Shown here piece after piece: positions 34,509 to 44,183 of a DNA stretch of 64,000 bases. Under the pieces are notes generated by a model. It saw nothing but the letters and a program-made list of their open reading frames with translations. It did not search any database and was not told where the DNA came from. Made by a program: the position numbers and the translations under genes. Position 1 is the stretch's first letter; each line of letters begins with the position of its first letter. This DNA is from Chryseobacterium gleum (GTDB taxonomy: Bacteria > Bacteroidota > Bacteroidia > Flavobacteriales_D > Crocinitomicaceae). The stretch is from assembly GCA_945882095.1 (NCBI GenBank), contig CAMCWF010000006.1, forward strand, positions 1-64,000, read 5' to 3'.

Positions 34509-36794
34509 CTATTCAAGCACTTTGAGGTTAGCAAACTTTAGCAAGACGGTTTTAGAGCCGTGGTGAGGAAAGAAAACAATGGCTTTTTTATCTGGGCCTG
34601 CGCCTTCCATTTGGGTGACTTTTCCTTTTCCAAAGCGTTCGTGTTCAACATTGGTGCCCACCATGATTTTAGAAAAATCCCCTGTGACTTTACCGGGCGC
34701 TTGCATGGCCTCGTCTATGGATCGCAAGGATTTAGGTTGAGCGGGAGGCATCAGTTTACTGTTGAGTCCACCGCTAAAAGGAGGGGTGCTTCCACTTCCC
34801 ATGAGCGATCTGCCTCCGCCACGCGCAGGCGTTTCAAAATGAAGGTATTTCCCGTCAATTTCATCAATAAACCGACTGGGTTCGCATTGTATGCTTTGGT
34901 TCCATAGGTAACGAGATCCCGCATGCGATAAGGTGCAGGTCTCCATAGCTCGGGTTACGGCAACATAAAAAAGTCGACGTTCCTCTTCCAGTTCACTTCG
35001 TGTGTTTAAGGCCATTTGCGAGGGAAAAAGATTCTCCTCTAATCCAACGATGAAAACATGTGGGTATTCCAATCCCTTGCTGGAATGGATGGTCATCATG
35101 GAGACATGGTTTTTTTCCTCCCCTTTGTCTTGGTCTGCGTCTGTCAACAAAGCGACTTCCATCATGAAATCAGGAAGGGTGCGCAAGGAATCCTCTACGC
35201 CTTCTGTTTTCGTGAATTCTTGAATACCCGCCAAAAGTTCTTCGACGTTCTGGATGCGTTCCATTTCTTCAGGACCACGTTCTTTGTCATCTAGCAATTC
35301 CTTCAGAATTCCTGTCGATTTTGTGATGGTTTCAGCCAAGGCGTAGGCGTCGACTTTGTTTACTTCCGCTTGAAAACTCTTTACCATGGTCACGAATTCA
35401 TAAATCCGTGTTTTTGTGGGTTGATTTAACTGAGAAGGATACTGATTAAAATCGTTGATAACATCCCACATGCGCACCCCGTACTGATTGGCAGTAATGA
35501 TGATGTTTTCTATACTGGTTTTTCCAATTCCTCTTTTTGGGTAATTGATTACGCGTTTCAAGGCTTCTTCGTCGCTTGGATTCGCCGTCAAACGGAAATA
35601 AGCCAAGATGTCCTTGATTTCCTTGCGTTGGTAGAAGGATACACCTCCGTAAATCTTGTAGGGAATGTTGATCTTTCGCAACGCTTCCTCGAAGGACCTC
35701 GATTGCTTGTTGGTTCTATACAAAATGGCAAAATCATTATACGATCCTGTGGAGGATTGTTTGAGGTCGAATATTTTGTGTGCGATGACACGACCTTCCT
35801 CATTGTCCGTCAGGGTTCTTACCACCGTAATCGGTTTTCCAATCAGGTTCTCTGTCCACACATGTTTTTGTATTTGGTCCTTGTTACGCTTTATAATGCT
35901 GTTCGCTGCATCTACAATGTTTTGGGTAGAACGGTAATTTTGTTCGAGTTTGTACAGTTGAAAATCTGGGTAGTCTTTCTTGAAATTCAGTATGTTTTCA
36001 ATGTTGGCACCACGAAAGGAGTATATGCTTTGGGCATCGTCGCCAACGACGCAAATGTTCTCGTAGGCAGCCGCCAATTTTTTGACAATGAGGTACTGGG
36101 CGTAATTCGTATCCTGGTACTCATCTACCAAGATGTATTTAAATTTCTGCTGATAATAGTACAATACTTCCGGATGTTCAGTCAACAAAACATTGGTGAA
36201 ATACAGTAAATCATCAAAATCCATGGCCCCAGATTTTTGACATCGGTTGGCATAGGCTGTGTAAATTCTCCCCAATTCTGGACGTCTTGACATTTTGTCT
36301 TCCCCTTGTATGGCATCGTTTTGGTTGTAGGCCTCCGGCGAAATCAGGTTGTTTTTTGCGGCAGAAATCCTTCCAAATACCCCGCTGGTTTTATAGGTTT
36401 TGTCATCCAACTGAAATTCCTTGATGATGTCTTTGATTACACTTTTTGAATCTTGGGTGTCGTAAATGGTGAAATTGTTTGGAAATCCAATGCGATCCGC
36501 GTTGTAGCGAAGAATCCTTGAAAATACCGAGTGAAAAGTACCCATGGTTAGGTTCTTGGCTTCTGTTCCCCCAATGATTTTTCCAATTCGCTCAGACATT
36601 TCGCGCGCAGCTTTGTTGGTAAAGGTCAGCGCCAAAATGTTAAAAGGGTCAATCTCATTCTCGATCATGTGCGCAATCCGATAGGTGAGAACCCTTGTCT
36701 TTCCAGAGCCAGCGCCGGCAATAACCATACACGGTCCATAAATGTTTTCTACAGCCACACGTTGGCTATCGTTAAGTTCTTCTAAGTATGACAT
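34509..36794 (-). CDS. UvrD/PcrA-type ATP-dependent DNA helicase
   Basis: 761-residue superfamily 1A 3'-5' helicase. Motifs in order: Q-motif LNDSQRVAVE, Walker A AGAGSGKTRVL, Ia FTNKAAREM, II ILVDEYQDTN, III VGDDAQSIYSFRGA, IV QNYRST, V TIHSSKGLEYPHVFIVG, VI FYVAVTRAM. The C-terminal ~120 residues are a Gly/Pro-rich linker plus a small TTG-tudor-like domain (VEHERFGKGKVTQMEG), as in PcrA/UvrD. It acts in nucleotide excision and mismatch repair. ATG at 36794 (MSYLEELNDSQ) is preferred over 36854; a TAATTTTG box lies 18 bp upstream of it. Confidence 0.94.
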   Translation of the reverse strand: MSYLEELNDSQRVAVENIYGPCMVIAGAGSGKTRVLTYRIAHMIENEIDPFNILALTFTNKAAREMSERIGKIIGGTEAKNLTMGTFHSVFSRILRYNADRIGFPNNFTIYDTQDSKSVIKDIIKEFQLDDKTYKTSGVFGRISAAKNNLISPEAYNQNDAIQGEDKMSRRPELGRIYTAYANRCQKSGAMDFDDLLYFTNVLLTEHPEVLYYYQQKFKYILVDEYQDTNYAQYLIVKKLAAAYENICVVGDDAQSIYSFRGANIENILNFKKDYPDFQLYKLEQNYRSTQNIVDAANSIIKRNKDQIQKHVWTENLIGKPITVVRTLTDNEEGRVIAHKIFDLKQSSTGSYNDFAILYRTNKQSRSFEEALRKINIPYKIYGGVSFYQRKEIKDILAYFRLTANPSDEEALKRVINYPKRGIGKTSIENIIITANQYGVRMWDVINDFNQYPSQLNQPTKTRIYEFVTMVKSFQAEVNKVDAYALAETITKSTGILKELLDDKERGPEEMERIQNVEELLAGIQEFTKTEGVEDSLRTLPDFMMEVALLTDADQDKGEEKNHVSMMTIHSSKGLEYPHVFIVGLEENLFPSQMALNTRSELEEERRLFYVAVTRAMETCTLSHAGSRYLWNQSIQCEPSRFIDEIDGKYLHFETPARGGGRSLMGSGSTPPFSGGLNSKLMPPAQPKSLRSIDEAMQAPGKVTGDFSKIMVGTNVEHERFGKGKVTQMEGAGPDKKAIVFFPHHGSKTVLLKFANLKVLE

Positions 36795-36905
36795 CGCGTA
36801 AGTGTGAATTTCAAAATTAGAAACAATTTGGTCGTACGATTTCAACAAAAGCATTAAAAATCATTGAGTTTTAAACAATGTCGCCAACCTTTGTAATTTT
36901 AGCCC

Positions 36906-37655
36906 ATGAAACACACAAATCCATGGTTTAGTCTGTGGGAGCACCCCAAGCCTTACCAAGGCAATGAACCCGAATTTTGGGATTCTTCTGTGTTTCGTGG
37001 GACCAAAGATTTTGAACAACAATTTGCTGTCATTCAGTCGGAGGTTCATGCCTTTCTTTCAAAAAATGCAGCATCGCCCTATTTTAAATCTGAAATGGTA
37101 AGCGGGGGAGAGGGTTACGATACGCTTTCTTTGAAATGGTGGGGAATTCACTTTTATAAAAATACACAGGAAATGCCCGCGCTCCAATCCTTGTTGAAGA
37201 AGTATCCTGAAATAACCACCCTTTCCATTAATGTTTTGGAGCCGGGGAAGCGCATTTTTCCACACATGGGAGACACCAATGCAGTTTTTCGTTGCCATTT
37301 TGGAATAGACATTCCGGAGGGTCTTCCCAATTGTGGGATTCGGGTAAAAGAGGTACTTAGGGCCTGGAAATCGGGAGAATGGATTATGTTTACGGATGCC
37401 TATGTCCACGAAACGTGGAACCTTTCAGTGAAACCCCGGGTTGTCCTCCTCATGGATGTCCTCCGTCCCGAATTTGTTTCTCAGAAAACCCGCATTCAAG
37501 CGACCGTTCTGTGTTCCTTGTTCTTGCAAAAAAGAATGACGAAACACCGATGGATTCGTAGGCACATTCAATGGATTGTTCCTGTATGCGCTCCTTTCCT
37601 TATCCCATTGATTGTTTGCAGAATTCAATGGTTAAATTTTTGCCGTAAGTATTGA
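36906..37655 (+). CDS. Aspartyl/asparaginyl beta-hydroxylase-like dioxygenase
   Basis: 249 residues. Residues ~40-185 match the Asp/Asn hydroxylase cupin family: two Fe(II) His candidates in FPHMGDTNAVFRCHFGID and DAYVHETWN, the 2-oxoglutarate Arg in KPRVVLLMDVLRP. The last ~60 residues are basic, then hydrophobic (IQWIVPVCAPFLIPLIVCRI), suggesting a C-terminal membrane anchor. Substrate could be a protein or, as in LpxO-like enzymes, a lipid A acyl chain; the abundance of lipid A genes nearby is only suggestive. It diverges from uvrD with 111 bp between starts. Confidence 0.82.
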   Translation: MKHTNPWFSLWEHPKPYQGNEPEFWDSSVFRGTKDFEQQFAVIQSEVHAFLSKNAASPYFKSEMVSGGEGYDTLSLKWWGIHFYKNTQEMPALQSLLKKYPEITTLSINVLEPGKRIFPHMGDTNAVFRCHFGIDIPEGLPNCGIRVKEVLRAWKSGEWIMFTDAYVHETWNLSVKPRVVLLMDVLRPEFVSQKTRIQATVLCSLFLQKRMTKHRWIRRHIQWIVPVCAPFLIPLIVCRIQWLNFCRKY

Positions 37656-37682
37656 ATAAAGGATATTCCTTGCCTACCTTTG
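37652..37682 (+). promoter_or_regulatory. Bacteroidota-type promoter of speA
   Basis: TTG at 37652-37654, 20-bp spacer, TACCTTTG at 37675-37682. It overlaps the end of the hydroxylase gene and would give a 5' leader of about 105 nt before speA. Confidence 0.6.
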
Positions 37683-37717
37683 CGCTGGCCAATTCATCCC
37701 CGTACGAAACCTATCAC

Positions 37718-37777
37718 ATGGTGCTCCGTAGGAAGTCGGGCCTTCGTTGTTTTTACGTTGTGCTTTTAAATTATTAA
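37718..37777 (+). other. Possible leader peptide ORF upstream of speA
   Basis: A 19-codon ATG ORF (MVLRRKSGLRCFYVVLLNY) lies in the speA leader, ending 16 bp before the speA ATG. It holds three Arg and a Lys in its first ten codons. Arginine-sensing attenuation is only a possibility; a chance ORF of this length is also likely. Confidence 0.3.
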
Positions 37778-37793
37778 TCGCTGAATATAGAAA

Positions 37794-39191
37794 ATGAGAA
37801 CAAAGTACATAGACCTCATCGACCAAACCTTTGATTTCCCGCAAAATGAATTTAACCTTCGGGAAGACCGCTTGTTTTTCCATGGAATTGACCTCATGCG
37901 TTTGATTTCTGAATATGGGACGCCGTTGAAGTTTAATTATTTACCTCAAATAACCAACAACATTCAGCGCGCCAAAGGTTGGTTTAGGGAAGCCATCAAC
38001 AACCAAGGATACGCAGGGAAATATTATTATTCCTATTGTACCAAAAGCAATCACTTTTCCTTTGTACTGGACGAGGTGTTGAAAAACGATGTGCACATCG
38101 AAACTTCCTCGGCTTTTGACATCGACATCGTTAACAATTTGGTTGATGCAGGGAAAATCAAGGAAGGAACGTATGTTATATGCAACGGGTATAAACCGGA
38201 AATTTACATTCGAAACATTGCCACGTTGATTGACAAACAATTTTTGAAAGTAGTGCCAGTGGTCGATAATTCGGACGAACTTAAACTTCTTTTGGCAGCA
38301 ACTGATAAGGATGTGTCCATTGGGATAAGAATCGCCTCTGAGGAAGAACCGAAATTTGAATTCTACACCTCGCGTTTGGGGATGCGTTACCGTGAAATCG
38401 TTCCTTTTTACAAGGCGATATTAAAAGACAACCCGAGGGTTAAGGTAAAAATGCTTCACTTTTTCATCAATACCGGAATTAACGACACAGCCTATTATTG
38501 GAATGAGTTAACGAAGTGTTTGCGAATCTACAGCGATCTAAAAAAGCTTTGTCCAGAACTTGACTCCTTGAACATCGGCGGGGGCTTTCCCATCAAAAAA
38601 TCATTGGCCTTCGACTTCGATTATGCGTATATGGTTCGTGAGATTATACAACAAATTAAAAGGGTCTGTACTGACAATGACATCCCGGAGCCAAATATTT
38701 TTACGGAATTCGGATCCTTTACGGTAGGGGAAAGTGGTGGAGCTCTTTTTAGCATTTTGCATCAAAAACAACAAAATGACAGGGAGAAATGGAACATGAT
38801 TGACTCCTCGTTTATGACCAATTTGCCTGACACTTGGGCCATCAACCAACGTTTTATCATGCTTCCCATCAACCGATGGAATGACGATTATGAACGGATT
38901 CTTTTGGGTGGATTGACTTGCGATAGTGATGATTACTACAATTCAGAACAGCATTCCAATGCGATCTACTTACCGAAATTCGACAAGCACAACACCCTTT
39001 ACATCGGGTTTTTCAATACCGGCGCCTACCAAGAGACCATTGGTGGCTATGGCGGACTGAAACACTGTTTGATTCCAGAGCCTAAGCATATTATGATTAC
39101 AAGAGACGAGGATGGTAAGATTGTCACTGAACTTTTCAGCGAAGAACAAACCGCAGGAGATTACTTAAAGATTCTGGGTTATAAGCACTAA
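37794..39191 (+). CDS. speA: Biosynthetic arginine decarboxylase (PLP, alanine-racemase fold)
   Basis: 465-residue decarboxylase converting arginine to agmatine, first step of the agmatine polyamine route. The PLP-barrel domain begins YGTPLKFNYLPQI; the Schiff-base Lys is in YYYSYCTKSNHFSFVL (~residue 82); GIRIASEEEPKFEF, LNIGGGFPIKKS and TEFGSFTVGESG (phosphate site) follow, with the C-terminal barrel Cys/Asp region GGLTCDSDDYY. This is the short Bacteroidota form, lacking the insertions of E. coli SpeA. Its TAA directly abuts the convergent pheT stop. Agmatine-processing genes are not in the window. Confidence 0.9.
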   Translation: MRTKYIDLIDQTFDFPQNEFNLREDRLFFHGIDLMRLISEYGTPLKFNYLPQITNNIQRAKGWFREAINNQGYAGKYYYSYCTKSNHFSFVLDEVLKNDVHIETSSAFDIDIVNNLVDAGKIKEGTYVICNGYKPEIYIRNIATLIDKQFLKVVPVVDNSDELKLLLAATDKDVSIGIRIASEEEPKFEFYTSRLGMRYREIVPFYKAILKDNPRVKVKMLHFFINTGINDTAYYWNELTKCLRIYSDLKKLCPELDSLNIGGGFPIKKSLAFDFDYAYMVREIIQQIKRVCTDNDIPEPNIFTEFGSFTVGESGGALFSILHQKQQNDREKWNMIDSSFMTNLPDTWAINQRFIMLPINRWNDDYERILLGGLTCDSDDYYNSEQHSNAIYLPKFDKHNTLYIGFFNTGAYQETIGGYGGLKHCLIPEPKHIMITRDEDGKIVTELFSEEQTAGDYLKILGYKH

Positions 39192-41597
39192 CTATCGAAG
39201 TCGGGCCCCTAGGTTTTTCGAGAGGGATTCACGAATTTGGTGCATTTCTGCGTCGATTTCTGCGTCAGTCAATGTACGCTCATTGTCTTGAAAATGAAAG
39301 GACATCGCATAAGATTTCTTGCCAGCCTCCAACTTATCTCCTTCGTAAACATCAAACAATTGGGTGTCTTTAAGTAAAATGGGACTCGCCTTTTTTGCTG
39401 CATTCACCAATTCAACAAAAGTAATGTCGGTATCAATTAACAGCGAGAAATCCCTTCTTGATTGAAAGGTTTTAGGCAATTCTTGGTAAACATCGCTTTG
39501 GGATTTTTCTATTTGTGTCCAAACTTTCCAATCGATTAAGGCAGCAAATACTTCCTGTTTGATGTCGAATTTTTGTTGCCATGATTTCTTTATCTTACCC
39601 AATGTAGCAATGGTTTTTCCTTGAATTTTTAGGGCAATACCCCCTTCAAATTCATCGCTTTGTTCGATGAGAGATTCGTCTGGTTTCAGCGCCGACAAAG
39701 ATGTCAACATTTGCATAACGATTCCTTTCAACATAAAGAAAGAAGCCTGGCCTGCTGACAACCAAGACTCTGGTGCATTTCTTCCGGTTATGGCCATCGC
39801 CAAGGCTGGTTTTTCGGTGAATTTATTGCCAAAGGCATGATAGGTTTGTCCAAATTCAAATATCCTTAGGTTGGGCGATTGACGGTTTTGGTTATGGGCA
39901 ATGGTTTCAAGCAACCCAAACAACATTGAGTTTCGAAGTATGCTTAAGTCGCGGCTTAAAGGATTAAGCAAAGAAATCACGACGCCATTCTTAACATCTG
40001 TTACCAAGGTTCCATTCGATTCTTTGGTAAGTGAATTGGAAAGAATTTCATTGAATCCCATGCCAACCATTGCTTGCGCAACTTTGGTTCGTATGGTGTG
40101 GTTCCTTTTGGCATCGGAAATGGGTACAGAGAAATGCCATTTTTCTTTTTCGATGATTGCATCAAACCCAGCGATTCGAATGATTTCTTCGGTAACATCA
40201 ATGGGACGACATACATCGGTGCGGTACAATGGGGCAATCCAATGGTTTTCTTTGGTAGGTGTAAAATCTAAATCTGCTAAGATGCCATGGATTTCCGCAT
40301 CTGTAAGCGCACTCCCGAGTGAGGCGTTGATTTTATTAAAATTCAAAGGAATTTCAATGGCTTTTTGAATTTCAGCGCTTTTTTCGGTAATTCCAATCAA
40401 TTCACCTCCAGCTGTTTCAAGGATTAAATCAATCGCACGTTGTAAGGCAAACAAGGTGAGCTCAGGATCTACCCCGCGTTCAAAACGAAAGCTCGATTCG
40501 GAATGAATCCCATGTTGCTTGGCGGATTTGCGGATGCCGGTGGGTTCAAAGTAAGCCGATTCAATGAGGATGTCCATGGTGGTTTCGCTCACCCCAGAAT
40601 CTTTTCCACCCATCACACCTGCTAAGCATTGTGGACCGTTTTCATTGGCAATTACCAGGTCGTTTTCCTTTAATTTTCTTTCGGTTCCATCTAAGGTGAT
40701 CAACATTTCTCCTGAATTCGCAAGACGAACATGGAGCTGGTCCTTGAAATGACTGGCGTCAAAAGCATGGAGTGGGGTTCCCAATTCACGCATGACAAAG
40801 TTGGTGACGTCGACCACGTTGTTCACACTTGTTGCGCCCACAGCGGAAAGTCTTTTCTGCAGCCAATCAGGTGAAGTTTCAACCTTAACATTTTTAATTT
40901 TTGCAGTAAAATAGCTTGGACAACGTGAAGCATCCGTAACCTCAAGAGAAAGTTCAGGAATTTCATTGGATACTTGGCAGGAAATGCTCGGCCAATTGAT
41001 TTTTAGGTTTGATTTCTTGTGGAAATTCAAATAAGTTTTTAGGTCTCGCGCTACCCCGATATGGCCCATGGCATCCGAGCGGTTGGGCGTAAGGCCTATT
41101 TCAAGCGTATAATCCATTTCGATGTTTAAAGCTACGGAAGCAGGAATACCGACCGGGGTGGCTGGGTCTAAAACCAAAATACCATCGTGAGAGGTTCCCG
41201 TTCCCAATTCATCCTCTGCGCAAATCATCCCATGGGATTCTAAGCCACGGATTTTTGCCTTTCTTAAGGTTAAGGGTTCTCCGGTGCTTGGGTATATGGT
41301 TGTACCCACCAAGGCTACCAGTACTTTTTGTCCCGTAGCGACATTCGATGCCCCGCAAACGATTTGTAGAATTTCGGATCCAATGTTTACCGAGGTGACC
41401 TTCAATTTATCTGCATTTGGGTGTTTGGTGCAATCCATCACTTCGCCTACAACGACGCCTTGAAGTCCACCTTTCACAGCACCCATGGATTGTAGGCCTT
41501 CAACCTCCAAACCCGTTTCAGTTAAGATTTTCGAAATTTCTTCAGGGCTTTCTTCAAAATTCAGGTAGGCTTTCAGCCAATTGTATGCTATTTTCAT
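39192..41597 (-). CDS. pheT: Phenylalanine--tRNA ligase beta subunit
   Basis: 801-residue beta subunit of bacterial PheRS. Domains in order: B1/tRNA-bind OB fold (~residues 40-155, VVGEVMDCTKHPNADKLKV), B3/B4 editing domain (~210-390, VDVTNFVMRELGTPLHAFDA and SSFRFERGVDPE), B5, catalytic-like core, and C-terminal FDX-ACB anticodon-binding domain (~705-801, SRRDFSLLIDTDI). Length is standard. The track start (41600) is a TTG; the adjacent ATG at 41597 (MKIAYNWLKAYL) is used. pheS is not in the window. Confidence 0.97.
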   Translation of the reverse strand: MKIAYNWLKAYLNFEESPEEISKILTETGLEVEGLQSMGAVKGGLQGVVVGEVMDCTKHPNADKLKVTSVNIGSEILQIVCGASNVATGQKVLVALVGTTIYPSTGEPLTLRKAKIRGLESHGMICAEDELGTGTSHDGILVLDPATPVGIPASVALNIEMDYTLEIGLTPNRSDAMGHIGVARDLKTYLNFHKKSNLKINWPSISCQVSNEIPELSLEVTDASRCPSYFTAKIKNVKVETSPDWLQKRLSAVGATSVNNVVDVTNFVMRELGTPLHAFDASHFKDQLHVRLANSGEMLITLDGTERKLKENDLVIANENGPQCLAGVMGGKDSGVSETTMDILIESAYFEPTGIRKSAKQHGIHSESSFRFERGVDPELTLFALQRAIDLILETAGGELIGITEKSAEIQKAIEIPLNFNKINASLGSALTDAEIHGILADLDFTPTKENHWIAPLYRTDVCRPIDVTEEIIRIAGFDAIIEKEKWHFSVPISDAKRNHTIRTKVAQAMVGMGFNEILSNSLTKESNGTLVTDVKNGVVISLLNPLSRDLSILRNSMLFGLLETIAHNQNRQSPNLRIFEFGQTYHAFGNKFTEKPALAMAITGRNAPESWLSAGQASFFMLKGIVMQMLTSLSALKPDESLIEQSDEFEGGIALKIQGKTIATLGKIKKSWQQKFDIKQEVFAALIDWKVWTQIEKSQSDVYQELPKTFQSRRDFSLLIDTDITFVELVNAAKKASPILLKDTQLFDVYEGDKLEAGKKSYAMSFHFQDNERTLTDAEIDAEMHQIRESLSKNLGARLR

Positions 41598-41701
41598 CAA
41601 CTTTATTTCACCGCGAAATTAAGAAATTATGCCCACATAGGATTTTGATAAACTTCCCAATTATTTAACAATATAAAACTTTTTGTTCATAAGGATGTTC
41701 C

Positions 41702-41709
41702 TATTTTTG
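41702..41709 (+). promoter_or_regulatory. -7 box TATTTTTG of receptor/DUF4249 operon
   Basis: TATTTTTG 19 bp before the receptor ATG; a TTTTG tract 16 bp upstream could be the -33 element. Confidence 0.5.
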
Positions 41710-41728
41710 TGCTCGCATACTAAAGCCT

Positions 41729-44182
41729 ATGAAATTGATGTCCTTTTTGAAAAACAACTACTTTTCTATTCCTTATTGGATCTTTTTTTTAGGCATTTTT
41801 GGGTTCCTCGTAATGAATCCAACCTATGGTCAAACCAAACACAGCATCAGTGGATACGTCTCTTTATTGAGCAATGGGGAAGCCTTAGGGAATGCCAAAA
41901 TTTTTGTTGCCAGTGCTAACAAAGGCACCCTAACCAATACCTATGGTTTTTATTCCCTTACCTTGGAAGCTGGGGTTTATGAAATTTCATACCGATATAC
42001 CGGTTTCCCTTCCGTCCTTAAAACCATTGATTTAACCTCAAAAGATGTTTCGTTAAACATTGAATTGGGCATCAAAGATGGCGAGAAATTCATCGAAGAG
42101 GTGGTGGTGAATGGAAAGCGTGGGGACAATGTGAATTCCGCGAAATTGGGACAAATGGAGTTGGACATCGAGCAAATTAAGAAGCTACCCGCTTTTATGG
42201 GTGAGGTAGATGTCATTAAAACCATTCAGTTATTGCCAGGGGTGTCCTCTGTATCTGAGGGTGGACAAGGGTTCTATGTACGTGGGGGTGGTCCTGACCA
42301 AAACCTGGTCTTGTTGGATGAAGGCGTAGTATACAATGCAGCGCATTTATTTGGATTCTTTTCTGTGTTCAACTCAGATGCCGTGAAAAGCGTAAACCTT
42401 ATCAAAGGAGGAATGCCCGCAAATTATGGCGGAAGATTGTCGTCCGTGTTAGAAGTCAACATGAACGAAGGCAACAACAAACGTTTCGGAGTGAAAGGGG
42501 GATTGGGTATTATTTCCTCTCGTTTAACAGTTGAAGGTCCCTTGAAAAAAGACAAAGGGAGTTTTATTGTATCAGGAAGAAGAACCTACATTGATGTTTT
42601 GGCCAAAGCATTCATTCCTGACAGTTCTCCTTTCGCAGGTTCTGGTTACTATTTTTATGATCTAAATGCCAAATTGAATTACAAGTTAGGAGAGAAGGAT
42701 CGCATATTTTTAAGTGGGTATTACGGAAAAGATGTCTTTACTTTTGCAGACAGAGACGGAGGATTTAGCGCAGATATGCCTTGGGGAAATGGCATTGCAG
42801 CCTTTCGATGGAACCATGTTTTCAATAGCAAAATCTTCATGAACGTTACCTCAACCTTTTCAGATTACAAATTTAAATTTGGGTCTAAACAAGATGAATT
42901 CAAGATTGAATTTCTGTCAGGGATACAAGATTTTGGCACCAAAGTAGATTTCTCCTATTATCCCAACACAAAGCATCGCATCAAGTGGGGCGTAAATTAC
43001 GTGTATCACATCTTCACCCCTTCCAGTGTTTCTGCTTCGCAAGATACCGTAGTGTTCAACACAGGGAATGCCCAAAAGTTGTTTTCTCATGAAGAAGCCA
43101 TCTATCTGATGGATGAATTTGACTTGAACGATCGATTTCGAATCAATGCAGGTTTGCGTTATACCTTGTTCCAACACGTTGGGTCTTTCACGAGGTACAT
43201 CAAAGGTGACATCAGTAAACCTGACACAAGCATTCAATACGGGAGAGGAGATTTGATTAAGTTTTACCATGGTTTAGAACCGCGTGTTTCTTTTCGCTGG
43301 TTGACCGGTGTGCATAACTCCATCAAAGGGGGCTTTGCGTATAACTACCAATTTGTCCATTTGACGAGCCTAAGTGCCGTTTCTTTGCCAACAGACATTT
43401 GGTATCCCACAACAGACATTGCAAAACCACAAAAAGGTTTCCAGGCTTCTTTAGGGTATTTTCAAAACTTTTTCGATGATAAATACGAAGCTTCCGTTGA
43501 GATTTACTACAAAGGGATGAAAAACATGATCGAATTCAAAGAGGGCGCGCTGCCAAGTGACAATGTGAGTGACAATACAGATAATTTGTTGGTTTTTGGT
43601 CAAGGTTGGGCGTATGGAATTGAGTTCTTCTTCAAGAAATCCGTTGGTAAATTTACCGGTTGGATAGGTTATACATGGGCTAAAACTGAAAGAAAATTCC
43701 CGGATTTGAATGGGGGCAAAGTCTATCCTGCCAAATACGATCGCAGACATGACTTAACTGTGGTTGGAATGTATACCCTCAGCGACCATTGGTCCTTATC
43801 AGGTTCTTTTATTTATGCGACGGGAAACACACTTACCTTACCGACATCGTGGTATGTTCAAGACCAAAACCTGTTGTATAACTACGGCGCAAGAAATTCC
43901 ACCCGAATGGCGCCATACCACCGATTGGATATTTCAGCAACATGGTATGACAAAGCGTACAAGGAGCGCACGGATCCAGCGACCCAAAAGGTGATTCAAG
44001 TCAAGAAAAAATTAAGAAACAACATCGCCATCTCTGTGTACAATGTCTATAACAGGGCGAACCCGTTTTTCCTTTTTGTTGACAGCGATGGAAATTTATT
44101 GAGTGGAGATTTTAAATTAACCGTAAAACAAGTGTCGCTGTTCCCAATTATCCCGAGCGTTACTTGGAATTTTGAATTTTAA
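41729..44182 (+). CDS. TonB-dependent receptor with carboxypeptidase-like N-domain
   Basis: 817 residues. After a signal segment (PYWIFFLGIFGFLVMNPTYGQ) there is a CarboxypepD-reg-like beta domain (ISGYVSLLSNGEALGNAKIF, ~residues 35-115), the plug (~135-240: VIKTIQLLPGVSSVSEGGQGFYVRG, LLDEGVVYNAAHLFGFFSVF, KGGMPANYGGRLSSV) and an outer-membrane barrel ending VTWNFEF. The partner downstream is a DUF4249 lipoprotein, a pairing recurrent in Bacteroidota that recalls SusC/SusD-type lidded transporters. Substrate unknown. Confidence 0.92.
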   Translation: MKLMSFLKNNYFSIPYWIFFLGIFGFLVMNPTYGQTKHSISGYVSLLSNGEALGNAKIFVASANKGTLTNTYGFYSLTLEAGVYEISYRYTGFPSVLKTIDLTSKDVSLNIELGIKDGEKFIEEVVVNGKRGDNVNSAKLGQMELDIEQIKKLPAFMGEVDVIKTIQLLPGVSSVSEGGQGFYVRGGGPDQNLVLLDEGVVYNAAHLFGFFSVFNSDAVKSVNLIKGGMPANYGGRLSSVLEVNMNEGNNKRFGVKGGLGIISSRLTVEGPLKKDKGSFIVSGRRTYIDVLAKAFIPDSSPFAGSGYYFYDLNAKLNYKLGEKDRIFLSGYYGKDVFTFADRDGGFSADMPWGNGIAAFRWNHVFNSKIFMNVTSTFSDYKFKFGSKQDEFKIEFLSGIQDFGTKVDFSYYPNTKHRIKWGVNYVYHIFTPSSVSASQDTVVFNTGNAQKLFSHEEAIYLMDEFDLNDRFRINAGLRYTLFQHVGSFTRYIKGDISKPDTSIQYGRGDLIKFYHGLEPRVSFRWLTGVHNSIKGGFAYNYQFVHLTSLSAVSLPTDIWYPTTDIAKPQKGFQASLGYFQNFFDDKYEASVEIYYKGMKNMIEFKEGALPSDNVSDNTDNLLVFGQGWAYGIEFFFKKSVGKFTGWIGYTWAKTERKFPDLNGGKVYPAKYDRRHDLTVVGMYTLSDHWSLSGSFIYATGNTLTLPTSWYVQDQNLLYNYGARNSTRMAPYHRLDISATWYDKAYKERTDPATQKVIQVKKKLRNNIAISVYNVYNRANPFFLFVDSDGNLLSGDFKLTVKQVSLFPIIPSVTWNFEF

Positions 44183-44183
44183 T

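Noticed and set aside
37683-37793. Riboswitch in the speA leader
   Set aside because: A short CCTA/TAGG pairing is possible, but I could not fold a structure matching any known class.
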